Assembly (NCBI GenBank): GCA_002383425.1
Contig: DFYV01000001.1
Span: 1 to 6,376 of the forward strand
Direction of reading: 5' to 3'
Length of the DNA: 6,376 nucleotides
Source of the DNA: Bacteroidales bacterium UBA4073
Lineage (GTDB): Bacteria; Bacteroidota; Bacteroidia; Bacteroidales; Tenuifilaceae
The translations under genes and the position numbers were made by a program. The notes below the pieces were generated by a model. That model searched no databases. It saw only the letters and a program-made list of their open reading frames with translations, and was not told the DNA's origin. Below are positions 1 to 4,796 of the stretch, in pieces; within the stretch, counting starts at the first letter, position 1, and each line of letters opens with the position of its first letter.

Positions 1-28
1 TTGTTAATAAATACTAAATCTGCGCCTG

Positions 29-51
29 CCCCGTAGCGAAGCGTATCGGGG
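29..51. repeat. GC-rich imperfect hairpin, intergenic repeat
   Basis: In an AT-rich gap, CCCCG (29-33) pairs with CGGGG (47-51). Inside this, TA and GC pair again around a GAA loop, with single-base bulges at 43 and 46. Just downstream the heptamer CTCTGCG occurs twice with a 12-bp period (55-61 and 67-73). The composition differs sharply from the surrounding DNA and resembles dispersed intergenic repeats common in Bacteroidota. That family assignment is from memory, not from a search. There is no T-tract after the stem, so it is not a classic terminator. Confidence 0.45.
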
Positions 52-146
52 ATTCTCTGCGAGAAACTCTGCGTTTAATTGTTCCAGAAATTCTACTTGT
101 TAATGAACTAATTTTGCGACATTTTAATTAGCTGACAAGTCAGGAG

Positions 147-219
147 GTCTGAAATTGAACTTCGTAATTCGTAATTTGAAATTCGTAATTTGAAATTCGT
201 AATTCGTAATTCGTAATTC
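147..219. repeat. 7-bp tandem repeat array with two unit types
   Basis: Positions 161-216 split exactly into eight heptamers of two kinds, A = TTCGTAA and B = TTTGAAA, in the order A A B A B A A A, followed by a partial A (217-219). The two heptamers before it (147-153 TCTGAAA and 154-160 ATTGAAC) look like decayed B units, giving about ten units in phase. The array lies beyond the 3' end of the lipid kinase gene, whose stop is at 293. No open reading frame of note covers it. The rest of 1-292 shows no gene. Confidence 0.8.
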
Positions 220-292
220 TAATCTAAATGAGGTTGATGAATGCACTGCAATTGTATCCGCTCAAAACAGCAGGGTAAAATAATGCATACCG

Positions 293-1195
293 TTAGGGTA
301 CTATTACCTTTAATCCCTTACTTACCACTGAAATTTTAATTTTACGATCCATTACCACGGGTTCGCCATCAAAGTGAACTACATCTTCGCGTTTACGTTT
401 AATTACAACATTTTTAGCCCTGCCGGTTTGCAGTACGGTGCTCTTATCAATTGTACGGGTAAAAAGCATTGCACCAATGGCAGGTGCCTGTAGCAGATTT
501 ATGGGCGACATGATGGCAATGTCGAGTAATCCATCCTGAATATTTGCGTTGGGAGCTATGTAGGCATTATTGCCATATTGCGATGCGTTGGCACAGGTTA
601 TCAGGAAAGCTCTCACTTTCATTTTTTGCGTGCCATCAATTTTTACCTTGTATTTTTTGGGCTTGTACCTCACAAAGTCGTGTAAGGCTACTTTAATGTA
701 GTTAAACAAACCCCGTCCTTTCTGTTTGGCAAAACGGTAGCCAACGTGGGCATCGAAACCCACACCACATGTGCAAAAAAATGGCAGTCCATTAACTTCG
801 CCGTAGTCAATGGATTCTACCTTGAGCTTGTTTATTACATGTATGGCCTTTGCAGTATCGAGAGGTATTTTAAGATGCCTTGCAAGCCCATTACCCGAAC
901 CGAAAGGGATTATCCCCATGGCGCATTCGGAATTCACTATTGCACTACCTACTTCATTTACTGTTCCATCGCCCCCGACTGCCACAAAATATTTGAACCC
1001 CTCGGTAATCTTTTCGCTTATTATTTGCTGGGCATCACCCTTTTTGCGAGTAAAAAGTATTTCTGGTTCAAATATTTCATCATCAATTTCATTGTTTATA
1101 GTGCGCAGTATGCTTTTCTTGCCACGCGTTCCTGATATGGGGTTTACTAAAAAAAGAATCTTTTTTCGGGACGATCTTGCTATGGAACCAGTCAT
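293..1195 (-). CDS. Diacylglycerol/sphingosine kinase-like lipid kinase (DagK catalytic domain, YegS/BmrU type)
   Basis: A 300-residue protein that probably transfers phosphate from ATP to a lipid alcohol such as diacylglycerol, feeding membrane phospholipid turnover at the inner face of the membrane. The N-terminal nucleotide-binding half shows NPISGTRGK (residues 18-26), the family signature GGDGTVNE (74-81) and PFGSGNGLARHL (97-108). The C-terminal beta-rich half carries GVGFDA (144-149) and the conserved FDGEP (275-279), whose acidic residues belong to the active site in this family. The length is normal for the soluble bacterial family, and no membrane segment is evident. The ATG at 1195 leaves a short basic N-terminal tail before the first strand. 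It stands alone, divergent from the FAH gene. The true substrate is unknown: several members are annotated as YegS-like lipid kinases without a proven lipid. Family call is strong, substrate uncertain. Confidence 0.93.
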   Translation of the reverse strand: MTGSIARSSRKKILFLVNPISGTRGKKSILRTINNEIDDEIFEPEILFTRKKGDAQQIISEKITEGFKYFVAVGGDGTVNEVGSAIVNSECAMGIIPFGSGNGLARHLKIPLDTAKAIHVINKLKVESIDYGEVNGLPFFCTCGVGFDAHVGYRFAKQKGRGLFNYIKVALHDFVRYKPKKYKVKIDGTQKMKVRAFLITCANASQYGNNAYIAPNANIQDGLLDIAIMSPINLLQAPAIGAMLFTRTIDKSTVLQTGRAKNVVIKRKREDVVHFDGEPVVMDRKIKISVVSKGLKVIVP

Positions 1196-1218
1196 GTAGC
1201 ATTGATTGTTTTAACTTA

Positions 1219-1226
1219 CAAAAGTA
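1219..1226 (-). promoter_or_regulatory. Candidate Bacteroidetes -7 box for the lipid kinase
   Basis: On the minus strand this reads TACTTTTG, a full match to the Bacteroidetes primary-sigma consensus TAnnTTTG, ending 23 bases before the kinase ATG at 1195. No good TTG -33 element sits about 20 bp upstream. That position is instead occupied by the repeat copy at 1237-1259. Inferred from motif and position only. Confidence 0.45.
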
Positions 1227-1236
1227 TAATTTTTTT

Positions 1237-1259
1237 ATTATTGAGTCCGGTATAAAAAG
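1237..1259 (+). repeat. Third, diverged copy of the MITE-like element terminus
   Basis: This stretch matches the left terminal repeat at 1295-1317 at 19 of 23 positions, including the shared TAAAAAG end, and lies in the same orientation. It has no visible partner of its own, so it may be a solo terminus or the remnant of an older insertion. It sits just upstream of the candidate kinase promoter. Confidence 0.55.
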
Positions 1260-1341
1260 CCTGTGTTATTTTAGCAAAATAAGTTAATTGATTAATTAAT
1301 GAGTTCAGTCTAAAAAGTGATTGTCTTTCTATGAAACAAAC

Positions 1342-1413
1342 ATTCGTGCATTCATGGCAAAAAATGTAAGCCACTAATTCACGAATTATAAATAAACATC
1401 GTGCATTCATGGC
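1342..1413. repeat. Alternating inverted arms (right-left-right) forming competing hairpins
   Basis: ATTCGTGCATTCATGGC at 1342-1358 recurs, with one T missing, at 1398-1413. The exact direct repeat is 21 bp, 1345-1365 against 1400-1420. Between them at 1370-1386 lies GCCACTAATTCACGAAT, which is complementary to the first copy at 14 of 17 positions. Arm starts are evenly spaced 28 bp apart, so the middle arm can pair with either flank but not both. Similar palindromic intergenic sequences are common in Bacteroidota (from memory). Confidence 0.7.
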
Positions 1414-1439
1414 AAAAAATATCGATTTTTATTTCCAGA

Positions 1440-1468
1440 ATATGTTATAAGCGGTAAAAAAAACATAT
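1440..1468. repeat. Short inverted repeat inside the MITE-like element
   Basis: ATATGTT (1440-1446) and AACATAT (1462-1468) form a perfect 7-bp stem with a 15-base A-rich loop. In AT-rich DNA this could be chance. Confidence 0.3.
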
Positions 1469-1571
1469 ATGGCATTTATCATTTTTGGTGCTTTTTAGAC
1501 TGGGCTCATTAATTATCAAGATATTAATAAATATTTTAAAATTTACATCAATCTCTTATCTTCAATACTTT

Positions 1572-1634
1572 AACTTTACAAACTTTACGAACTTTACGAA
1601 CTTTATGAACTTTATGAACTTTATAAACTTTTCT
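1572..1634. repeat. 9-bp tandem repeat array upstream of the FAH hydrolase gene
   Basis: Seven consecutive 9-bp units all begin AACTTT and end in ACA, ACG, ACG, ATG, ATG, ATA and TCT. The change along the array is gradual, from ACG to ATG to ATA, as in an array that grows by slippage or unequal crossover and then drifts. It runs directly into the candidate -7 box at 1634-1641 and ends 24 bp before the start codon at 1659, so it fills the region where upstream promoter contacts would fall. Confidence 0.85.
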
Positions 1635-1641
1635 AAATTTG
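1634..1641 (+). promoter_or_regulatory. Candidate Bacteroidetes -7 box for the FAH hydrolase
   Basis: TAAATTTG is a full match to TAnnTTTG, 17 bases before the ATG at 1659, implying a very short leader. There is no TTG -33 element, because that position lies inside the 9-bp tandem array. Inferred from motif and position. Confidence 0.5.
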
Positions 1642-1658
1642 GTCTGTAATTCTAAGGT

Positions 1659-2270
1659 ATGAAAATCATTTGCATTGGCCGGAACTATAGCGATCATGCT
1701 ATAGAAATGAATGTCGAGGTACCGCAGGTCCCCGTTTTCTTCATTAAACCCGATAGCTGTTTACTCCGTAATAATCAACCCTTTTTTTACCCTGAGTTTA
1801 CCAGCGATTTACAGTACGAGCTCGAGGTTGTTCTACGAATCAACAGGTTAGGGCGTAGCATAAAGCCAAAATTTGCACACCGCTACTTCGATGCTGTTAC
1901 CCTTGGAATCGATTTCACGGCCCGCGATTTGCAAAGCGAATGTAAGGCTAAGGGATTACCCTGGGAAATTTCCAAAGCTTTCGATTTTTCAGCTCCAATA
2001 GGTTCTTTCATACCTAAAGATGAGCTGGGCGATTTATACAATATAGATTTCAGGCTTGAACTAAACGGAAATGTTGTGCAACAGGGTAATACTGCAAATA
2101 TGATATTTGGTTACGATGAGCTTATATCGTATGTGTCTCGGTTTATCACTTTTCGCACAGGCGATTTGCTATTTACAGGAACACCAAGCGGGGTAGGACC
2201 CGTTAGGGTAGGCGATAGGCTACAGGCTTACTTAAACAATACGCTTTTACTCGATTTTTTTGTGAGGTAA
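1659..2270 (+). CDS. FAH-family hydrolase (acylpyruvase / FAHD1-YcgM-like)
   Basis: A complete 203-residue cytosolic protein of the fumarylacetoacetate hydrolase superfamily, the right length for the short FAHD1/YcgM branch. It opens directly with KIICIGRNYSDHAIEM, where H13 and E16 correspond to the catalytic His-Glu pair described for FAHD1. Metal ligands are E54 and E56 in YELEV, and D85 in GIDFTARDL. Further family landmarks are GLPWEISKAFD (99-109) and the C-terminal GDLLFTGTPSGVGPV. Family members cleave acylpyruvates with a divalent metal, and some decarboxylate oxaloacetate, so the exact substrate cannot be read from sequence. The ATG at 1659 is right because the conserved fold starts at residue 2. 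It is a single gene, divergent from the lipid kinase and converging on the HD gene 24 bp away. No aromatic-degradation genes sit nearby, so a housekeeping role such as metabolite clean-up is more likely than a catabolic operon. Confidence 0.92.
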   Translation: MKIICIGRNYSDHAIEMNVEVPQVPVFFIKPDSCLLRNNQPFFYPEFTSDLQYELEVVLRINRLGRSIKPKFAHRYFDAVTLGIDFTARDLQSECKAKGLPWEISKAFDFSAPIGSFIPKDELGDLYNIDFRLELNGNVVQQGNTANMIFGYDELISYVSRFITFRTGDLLFTGTPSGVGPVRVGDRLQAYLNNTLLLDFFVR

Positions 2271-2279
2271 TTTTTACCT
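2265..2279 (+). terminator. Small hairpin overlapping the FAH stop codon, possible terminator
   Basis: AGGTAA (2265-2270, including the TAA stop) pairs perfectly with TTACCT (2274-2279) across a 3-base loop. It is followed by a pyrimidine-rich run (CCTTCTTTT). The stem is only 6 bp, but the convergent HD gene ends just 24 bp from this stop, so some termination signal is expected here. Weak candidate. Confidence 0.35.
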
Positions 2280-2294
2280 GCCTTCTTTTAATTA

Positions 2295-3155
2295 CTATAC
2301 GATTGGGATAGCGGTGGTTACTTCCAGCTCAGCTTTTAACTTTTTGAAAAAGTTAAGCGGGTAACTTGCTGTTAGTGTGTTTAGTGCATAATCAATGGTT
2401 TGCTCAATGCTATTTGATTGGTTCACAAGCATCTCATTTAATAGGTTAACTACCGTTATGGCACTATCCTGAGCAGCTTGTTTTTGGGAAATTTCATCTT
2501 CAAGTTTAGTGAAAAAATCCATGGTTTCCACATAGCGTTGCCTTTGCTTGTCGGAGTATTGGTGAAGCGATGAGTAAGCATTGGTAAAACTGGTAAACCT
2601 GTTCCGTAGGTTTGCCATTACTTTGCGGGGAAGTTGATCCATACTAATTCCCCGCTTAAGGTATATCTCGGTGTAACGGAAAACTCCAGTTAAGCCAAGT
2701 GCATCAAGATCATCGGCGGTGGATACCAGTAATACCAAGTTGAGCATATCATCAGGCTTAGTAACCGGTTGCTGTTTTACTGATTTATCATCGTGTAATT
2801 CAACTGCTTTAGTAATCAATATTTTATCTATCTCGGAGATGGTTATATACTGGTTGATATACTGCTTGCATAATTCTGCACCCTGTATGCCATGCTCCTC
2901 ATCAAGGGTTTTGGTTAAACCGGTATCATGAAAAAAACAGGCAAATATGGCATTTTCAATGAGCTGTTCGGGAATTTGAAATCCAGCCTTATGAAGTTCA
3001 ACTAATAACCCCCGGCAATGTAACCAAACCCTGATGTGGTGTTGCAGGTCGTGTGAGGGTAACGATACATTCATGAATAAATTCTCAAGATGATGGTATA
3101 GGTGCAACAAGTGTTTAGCTTCAATTCTGTGAATTTTAGAGAGTAATTCTTCCAC
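2295..3155 (-). CDS. HD-domain protein, probable metal-dependent phosphohydrolase
   Basis: A 286-residue soluble protein with an N-terminal HD superfamily domain. Candidate metal ligands appear in order: HDLQHHIRVW (35-44), HD within FFHDTG (H76-D77), H88 in EEHGIQGAEL, H121 in ELHDDKS and D148/D149 in STADDLDALG. This arrangement of H, HD, H, H and D is typical of HD phosphohydrolases, so the domain is probably active. About residues 160-286 are mostly helical with no recognised domain. The substrate is unknown (nucleotide, cyclic dinucleotide or other phosphate ester). The start is GTG at 3155: an in-frame TGA lies two codons upstream (3161-3159), and the next ATG (residue 28) would cut off the conserved first helix. 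An out-of-frame ATG sits 7 nt upstream at 3162. The HTH gene lies 81 bp upstream on the same strand but is separated by a terminator, so they are probably not cotranscribed. No clear promoter box was seen. Confidence 0.85.
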   Translation of the reverse strand: MEELLSKIHRIEAKHLLHLYHHLENLFMNVSLPSHDLQHHIRVWLHCRGLLVELHKAGFQIPEQLIENAIFACFFHDTGLTKTLDEEHGIQGAELCKQYINQYITISEIDKILITKAVELHDDKSVKQQPVTKPDDMLNLVLLVSTADDLDALGLTGVFRYTEIYLKRGISMDQLPRKVMANLRNRFTSFTNAYSSLHQYSDKQRQRYVETMDFFTKLEDEISQKQAAQDSAITVVNLLNEMLVNQSNSIEQTIDYALNTLTASYPLNFFKKLKAELEVTTAIPIV

Positions 3156-3186
3156 GGTTCATATAAGGTTTAAGCAGAGTAAATAA

Positions 3187-3212
3187 AAAAGCAGGAACTT
3201 TTTCCTGCTTTT
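3187..3212 (-). terminator. Intrinsic terminator of the HTH gene
   Basis: AAAAGCAGGAA (3187-3197) pairs perfectly with TTCCTGCTTTT (3202-3212): an 11-bp stem with a 4-base loop. Read on the minus strand it follows the HTH stop codon (3237) by 24 bases and continues into a run of six T. This is the clearest terminator in the window. It separates the HTH gene from the HD gene. Confidence 0.85.
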
Positions 3213-3236
3213 ACGGGTGTTTTGTCAATTTGTTGT

Positions 3237-3500
3237 TTAGGCAATCTCTTTTTTCGATTTGGAAATGATTTCGTATGCGATATCGAGTATAGTGGCATCA
3301 TCGAGTGTTACTACTCCACCATCAGGACCTGGCTCCAGATGAAATCCCACTGAGCTCCCATCCTTGTAGTTGGTTCCACCAAAATAATTGCGGACAGTTT
3401 CAACATTGACGTTCAACCTGTCCGCAATTATCTGCATGCTACCATCAGGAAGGCTATCCTTAACCCTCCTGAGCTCATTAAATGTGATTATTTTAGTCAT
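3237..3500 (-). CDS. Small helix-turn-helix DNA-binding protein
   Basis: An 87-residue protein. Residues about 20-40 contain a helix-turn-helix pattern, with IIADRLNVNVETVRNYF giving a first helix (MQIIADRL), a turn (NVN) and a candidate recognition helix (VETVRNYF). A Gly/Pro-rich linker follows (about 41-63, including EPGPDGG), then a C-terminal helix (about 66-84) that may mediate dimerisation. Small stand-alone HTH proteins of this shape are common in Bacteroidota, but I cannot name the family or its targets. It starts at ATG 3500 and is divergent from the HAD gene across 325 bp. It ends in a strong intrinsic terminator, so it is monocistronic. The coding sequence of the HTH itself contains a perfect 14-bp inverted repeat (3384-3397 and 3418-3431), which is unusual. 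The gene is real on length, composition, terminator and coherent structure; regulatory role is inferred. Confidence 0.8.
   Translation of the reverse strand: MTKIITFNELRRVKDSLPDGSMQIIADRLNVNVETVRNYFGGTNYKDGSSVGFHLEPGPDGGVVTLDDATILDIAYEIISKSKKEIA
3384..3431. repeat. Perfect 14-bp inverted repeat inside the HTH coding sequence
   Basis: ATAATTGCGGACAG (3384-3397) is the exact reverse complement of CTGTCCGCAATTAT (3418-3431), with 20 bases between. In the minus-strand reading frame one arm encodes the first HTH helix (IIADR) and the other the recognition helix (TVRNY). The mRNA can therefore fold a strong 14-bp hairpin, and the DNA is a dyad of operator-like size. Confidence 0.9.
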
Positions 3501-3531
3501 ACTTACAGGGTTTTTAAAAGTTTTTACACCT

Positions 3532-3539
3532 TAAATATA
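3532..3539 (-). promoter_or_regulatory. Candidate -7 box for the HTH gene
   Basis: The minus strand reads TATATTTA, one base off TAnnTTTG, about 31 bases before the ATG at 3500. No -33 TTG is evident. Weak. Confidence 0.3.
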
Positions 3540-3696
3540 TAGATTTATATTTGAATTGAAAAATGATTTAACTAATTTTTAACATAAAAAATACACATTA
3601 TTCCTTAAAATTTTATACGAATCTTTTCCGTTTTTGGTTTACTAAACAAGGAAAAAGGAAAATCAGCCATTCTATTCCTGTATTTATTAGTTATAT

Positions 3697-3733
3697 CTAT
3701 GATAATCAATTCGATATAAATATTTATCATTAG
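3697..3733. promoter_or_regulatory. Dyad, possible operator between HTH and HAD genes
   Basis: CTATGATAA (3697-3705) is the inverse of TTATCATTAG (3724-3733) with a single bulged base, and the arms are 18 bp apart. The half-sites could suit a dimeric regulator. The sequence is AT-rich, so chance cannot be excluded. Confidence 0.3.
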
Positions 3734-3736
3734 GAT

Positions 3737-3764
3737 TTACTTGCATAACCAGTATTACTTGCAT
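3737..3764. repeat. 10-bp direct repeat upstream of the HAD gene
   Basis: TTACTTGCAT occurs exactly at 3737-3746 and 3755-3764, with starts 18 bp apart. It lies 35-62 bp before the candidate -7 box of the HAD gene. Position fits an activator or repressor site, but no binding protein can be named. Confidence 0.45.
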
Positions 3765-3798
3765 GCTGAATTGTATCAAACATATTTCACAACCTTTA

Positions 3799-3806
3799 TA
3801 TCTTTG
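3799..3806 (+). promoter_or_regulatory. Candidate Bacteroidetes -7 box for the HAD gene
   Basis: TATCTTTG fully matches TAnnTTTG and ends 19 bases before the ATG at 3826. A TTG at 3771-3773 is 25 bp upstream, somewhat farther than the usual spacing of about 20. Inferred from motif and position. Confidence 0.5.
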
Positions 3807-3825
3807 TTGAAAATATTGCTTAGGC

Positions 3826-4647
3826 ATGATCAGAATGGTAGTAACCGATTTGGATGGCACGCTTTTACGTTCCGATCATAAATTTAACGATGAGGACTTA
3901 TGTACACTTCACCGGTTAGGGGATTTAGGTATAACCCGTGCCATTGCAACCGGACGTTCTCCTTTTTCGGCTTCCACCGTATTATCCGATAATTTTCCTA
4001 TCGATTACCTTTTATTCTCTTCAGGCGCAGGCATTATGCGTTGGTCCGATAAGTCGATAATCCATACCACTCAACTTTCGCAAGAACAAGTTCAGGATGT
4101 AATAGCCTTACTTGTTGGTATTCAGGCCGATTTTATGGTTCATGAGCCCATACCCCTTAATCACTGTTTTCATTACCATAGTTCCGGTGATTTAAATCCA
4201 GATTTTGAGAGGCGTCTAAGCTTATACAGGGATTACTCCCAGCCATTAATAACTGGTTTGCCCTTTCCTGGACCTGCCTCGCAGGTGTTGGCGGTTTTAC
4301 CCGATGATATTTACAGGTTTAATGCCATAGCCCGAAGGCTGAAAGGAGTTCAGGTGATCAGAGCCACCTCACCACTTGATGGTAAATCGATATGGCTTGA
4401 AATTTTCCCCCAAGGGGTGTCAAAATCCAGCGGCATTCAATGGCTATGTAATTATTTGGAGGAAATACTGCCCAGCGAATTACTTGTTTTGGGTAACGAT
4501 TACAACGATGTTGATATGCTTGAACTGGCAGGTAAAGCATTTGTGGTTTCCAATGCCCCCGACGATTTAAAGAAAAAGTACCAGGTTGTACCCCTGAACA
4601 ACGAGGCTGGTTTTTCATTTGCGGTAAACTGGGTTTTAAACAGCTAA
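3826..4647 (+). CDS. HAD-superfamily phosphatase, Cof type
   Basis: A complete 273-residue cytosolic protein. HAD motif I is DLDGT (D8 nucleophile, D10 acid/base). Motif II is AIATGRS (40-45, Thr42). The motif III lysine is K200 in GVSKSSG, and motif IV is GNDYNDVDML (223-232). A large cap domain between motifs II and III (about residues 85-185) is the C2 type found in Cof proteins, where it decides the substrate. The family hydrolyses phosphates of sugars, cofactors or nucleotides; the substrate here is unknown. Motif IV reads GND where many relatives have GDx. The same GNDYND form occurs in some Bacteroidota homologues (from memory), so activity is expected. The ATG at 3826 lies two residues before the first beta strand, as usual. 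It is a single gene, divergent from the HTH gene and convergent with the membrane protein gene. Confidence 0.93.
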   Translation: MIRMVVTDLDGTLLRSDHKFNDEDLCTLHRLGDLGITRAIATGRSPFSASTVLSDNFPIDYLLFSSGAGIMRWSDKSIIHTTQLSQEQVQDVIALLVGIQADFMVHEPIPLNHCFHYHSSGDLNPDFERRLSLYRDYSQPLITGLPFPGPASQVLAVLPDDIYRFNAIARRLKGVQVIRATSPLDGKSIWLEIFPQGVSKSSGIQWLCNYLEEILPSELLVLGNDYNDVDMLELAGKAFVVSNAPDDLKKKYQVVPLNNEAGFSFAVNWVLNS

Positions 4648-4796
4648 CGCTGAGTTAAGGGCAATGACTCAATGCATTATGCAAAGTGCAAAATCTCCTA
4701 AAGCATAAATTTGCGATAGAGTGAAGCGATTCTTCGGTAAACACCGATACTTCGACTTCGCTCGGTACAGGTCGGGACTTCGTGAATACAAGCCAT
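4648..4796. repeat. Convergent gap with GC-rich intergenic repeat and alternative small hairpins
   Basis: No gene is seen. TCGGT (4734-4738) can pair with ACCGA (4743-4747) across a 4-base loop, and the same ACCGA can pair with TCGGT at 4762-4766. Around this, ACTTCG recurs (4749-4754, 4755-4760 and 4777-4782) within a stretch containing CTCGGTACAGG (4761-4771). The text resembles a dispersed repeat common in Bacteroidota genomes (from memory). It may also serve as a termination region for the two converging genes, although no T-tract follows the stems. Confidence 0.45.

Larger units (their letters stand above)
1294..1514. mobile_element. Putative MITE-like non-autonomous element with 24-bp terminal inverted repeats
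   Basis: The left end (1294-1317) reads AATTAATGAG, two variable bases, then CAGTCTAAAAAG. The right end (1491-1514) is its inverted complement at 22 of 24 positions. The only differences are the two central bases, TT on the left and CC on the right. With one indel the match extends five bases outward (TTGAT at 1288-1292, ATCAA at 1515-1519). The 221-bp interval has no credible coding sequence but holds nested hairpin arms (1342-1413). I could not identify a clear target-site duplication. Termini plus non-coding interior fit a miniature inverted-repeat element, but it could also be a large dyad or a dispersed intergenic repeat that does not transpose. Confidence 0.5.
3501..3825. other. AT-rich divergent intergenic region between HTH and HAD genes
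   Basis: No credible gene lies in these 325 bp. It must hold promoters for both flanking genes. Visible structure: a near-consensus -7 box for the HTH gene (3532-3539), an imperfect dyad (3625-3660), a dyad (3697-3733), a 10-bp direct repeat (3737-3764) and the HAD -7 box (3799-3806). Two further TAnnTTTG matches (3546-3553 on plus, 3777-3784 on minus) are distant from either start codon. Confidence 0.6.

Noticed and set aside
109..116. TAATTTTG promoter match on plus
   Set aside because: It points into the 3' end of a minus-strand gene with no plus-strand gene after it and no -33 element; probably chance.
147..219. CRISPR array or iteron-type replication origin
   Set aside because: The units are 7 bp with no spacers, and there is no replication gene, DnaA box cluster or cas gene nearby.
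746..1199. Two 129-codon plus-strand open frames
   Set aside because: They lie antisense within the lipid kinase gene, whose motifs are complete; both are shadows.
1216..1410. A 64-codon minus-strand open frame
   Set aside because: It runs through the element terminus and the hairpin arms, and its N-terminal part is the translated repeat. It has no recognisable domain, and the repeats explain its sequence better than a gene does.
1659..2270. Aromatic-compound degradation locus based on the FAH hydrolase
   Set aside because: No ring-cleavage, hydratase or aldolase genes are nearby, and the gene stands alone.
2719..2931. A 70-codon plus-strand open frame
   Set aside because: Antisense to the HD domain core; no domain of its own.
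2295..3500. HTH plus HD genes as a two-gene regulatory or toxin-antitoxin operon
   Set aside because: An 11-bp-stem terminator with a T-run separates them, the gap is 81 bp, and a 286-residue HD protein is not a typical toxin partner.
4358..4618. Open frames of 86 (minus) and 64 (plus) codons
   Set aside because: Both overlap the 3' part of the intact HAD phosphatase in other frames and show no features.
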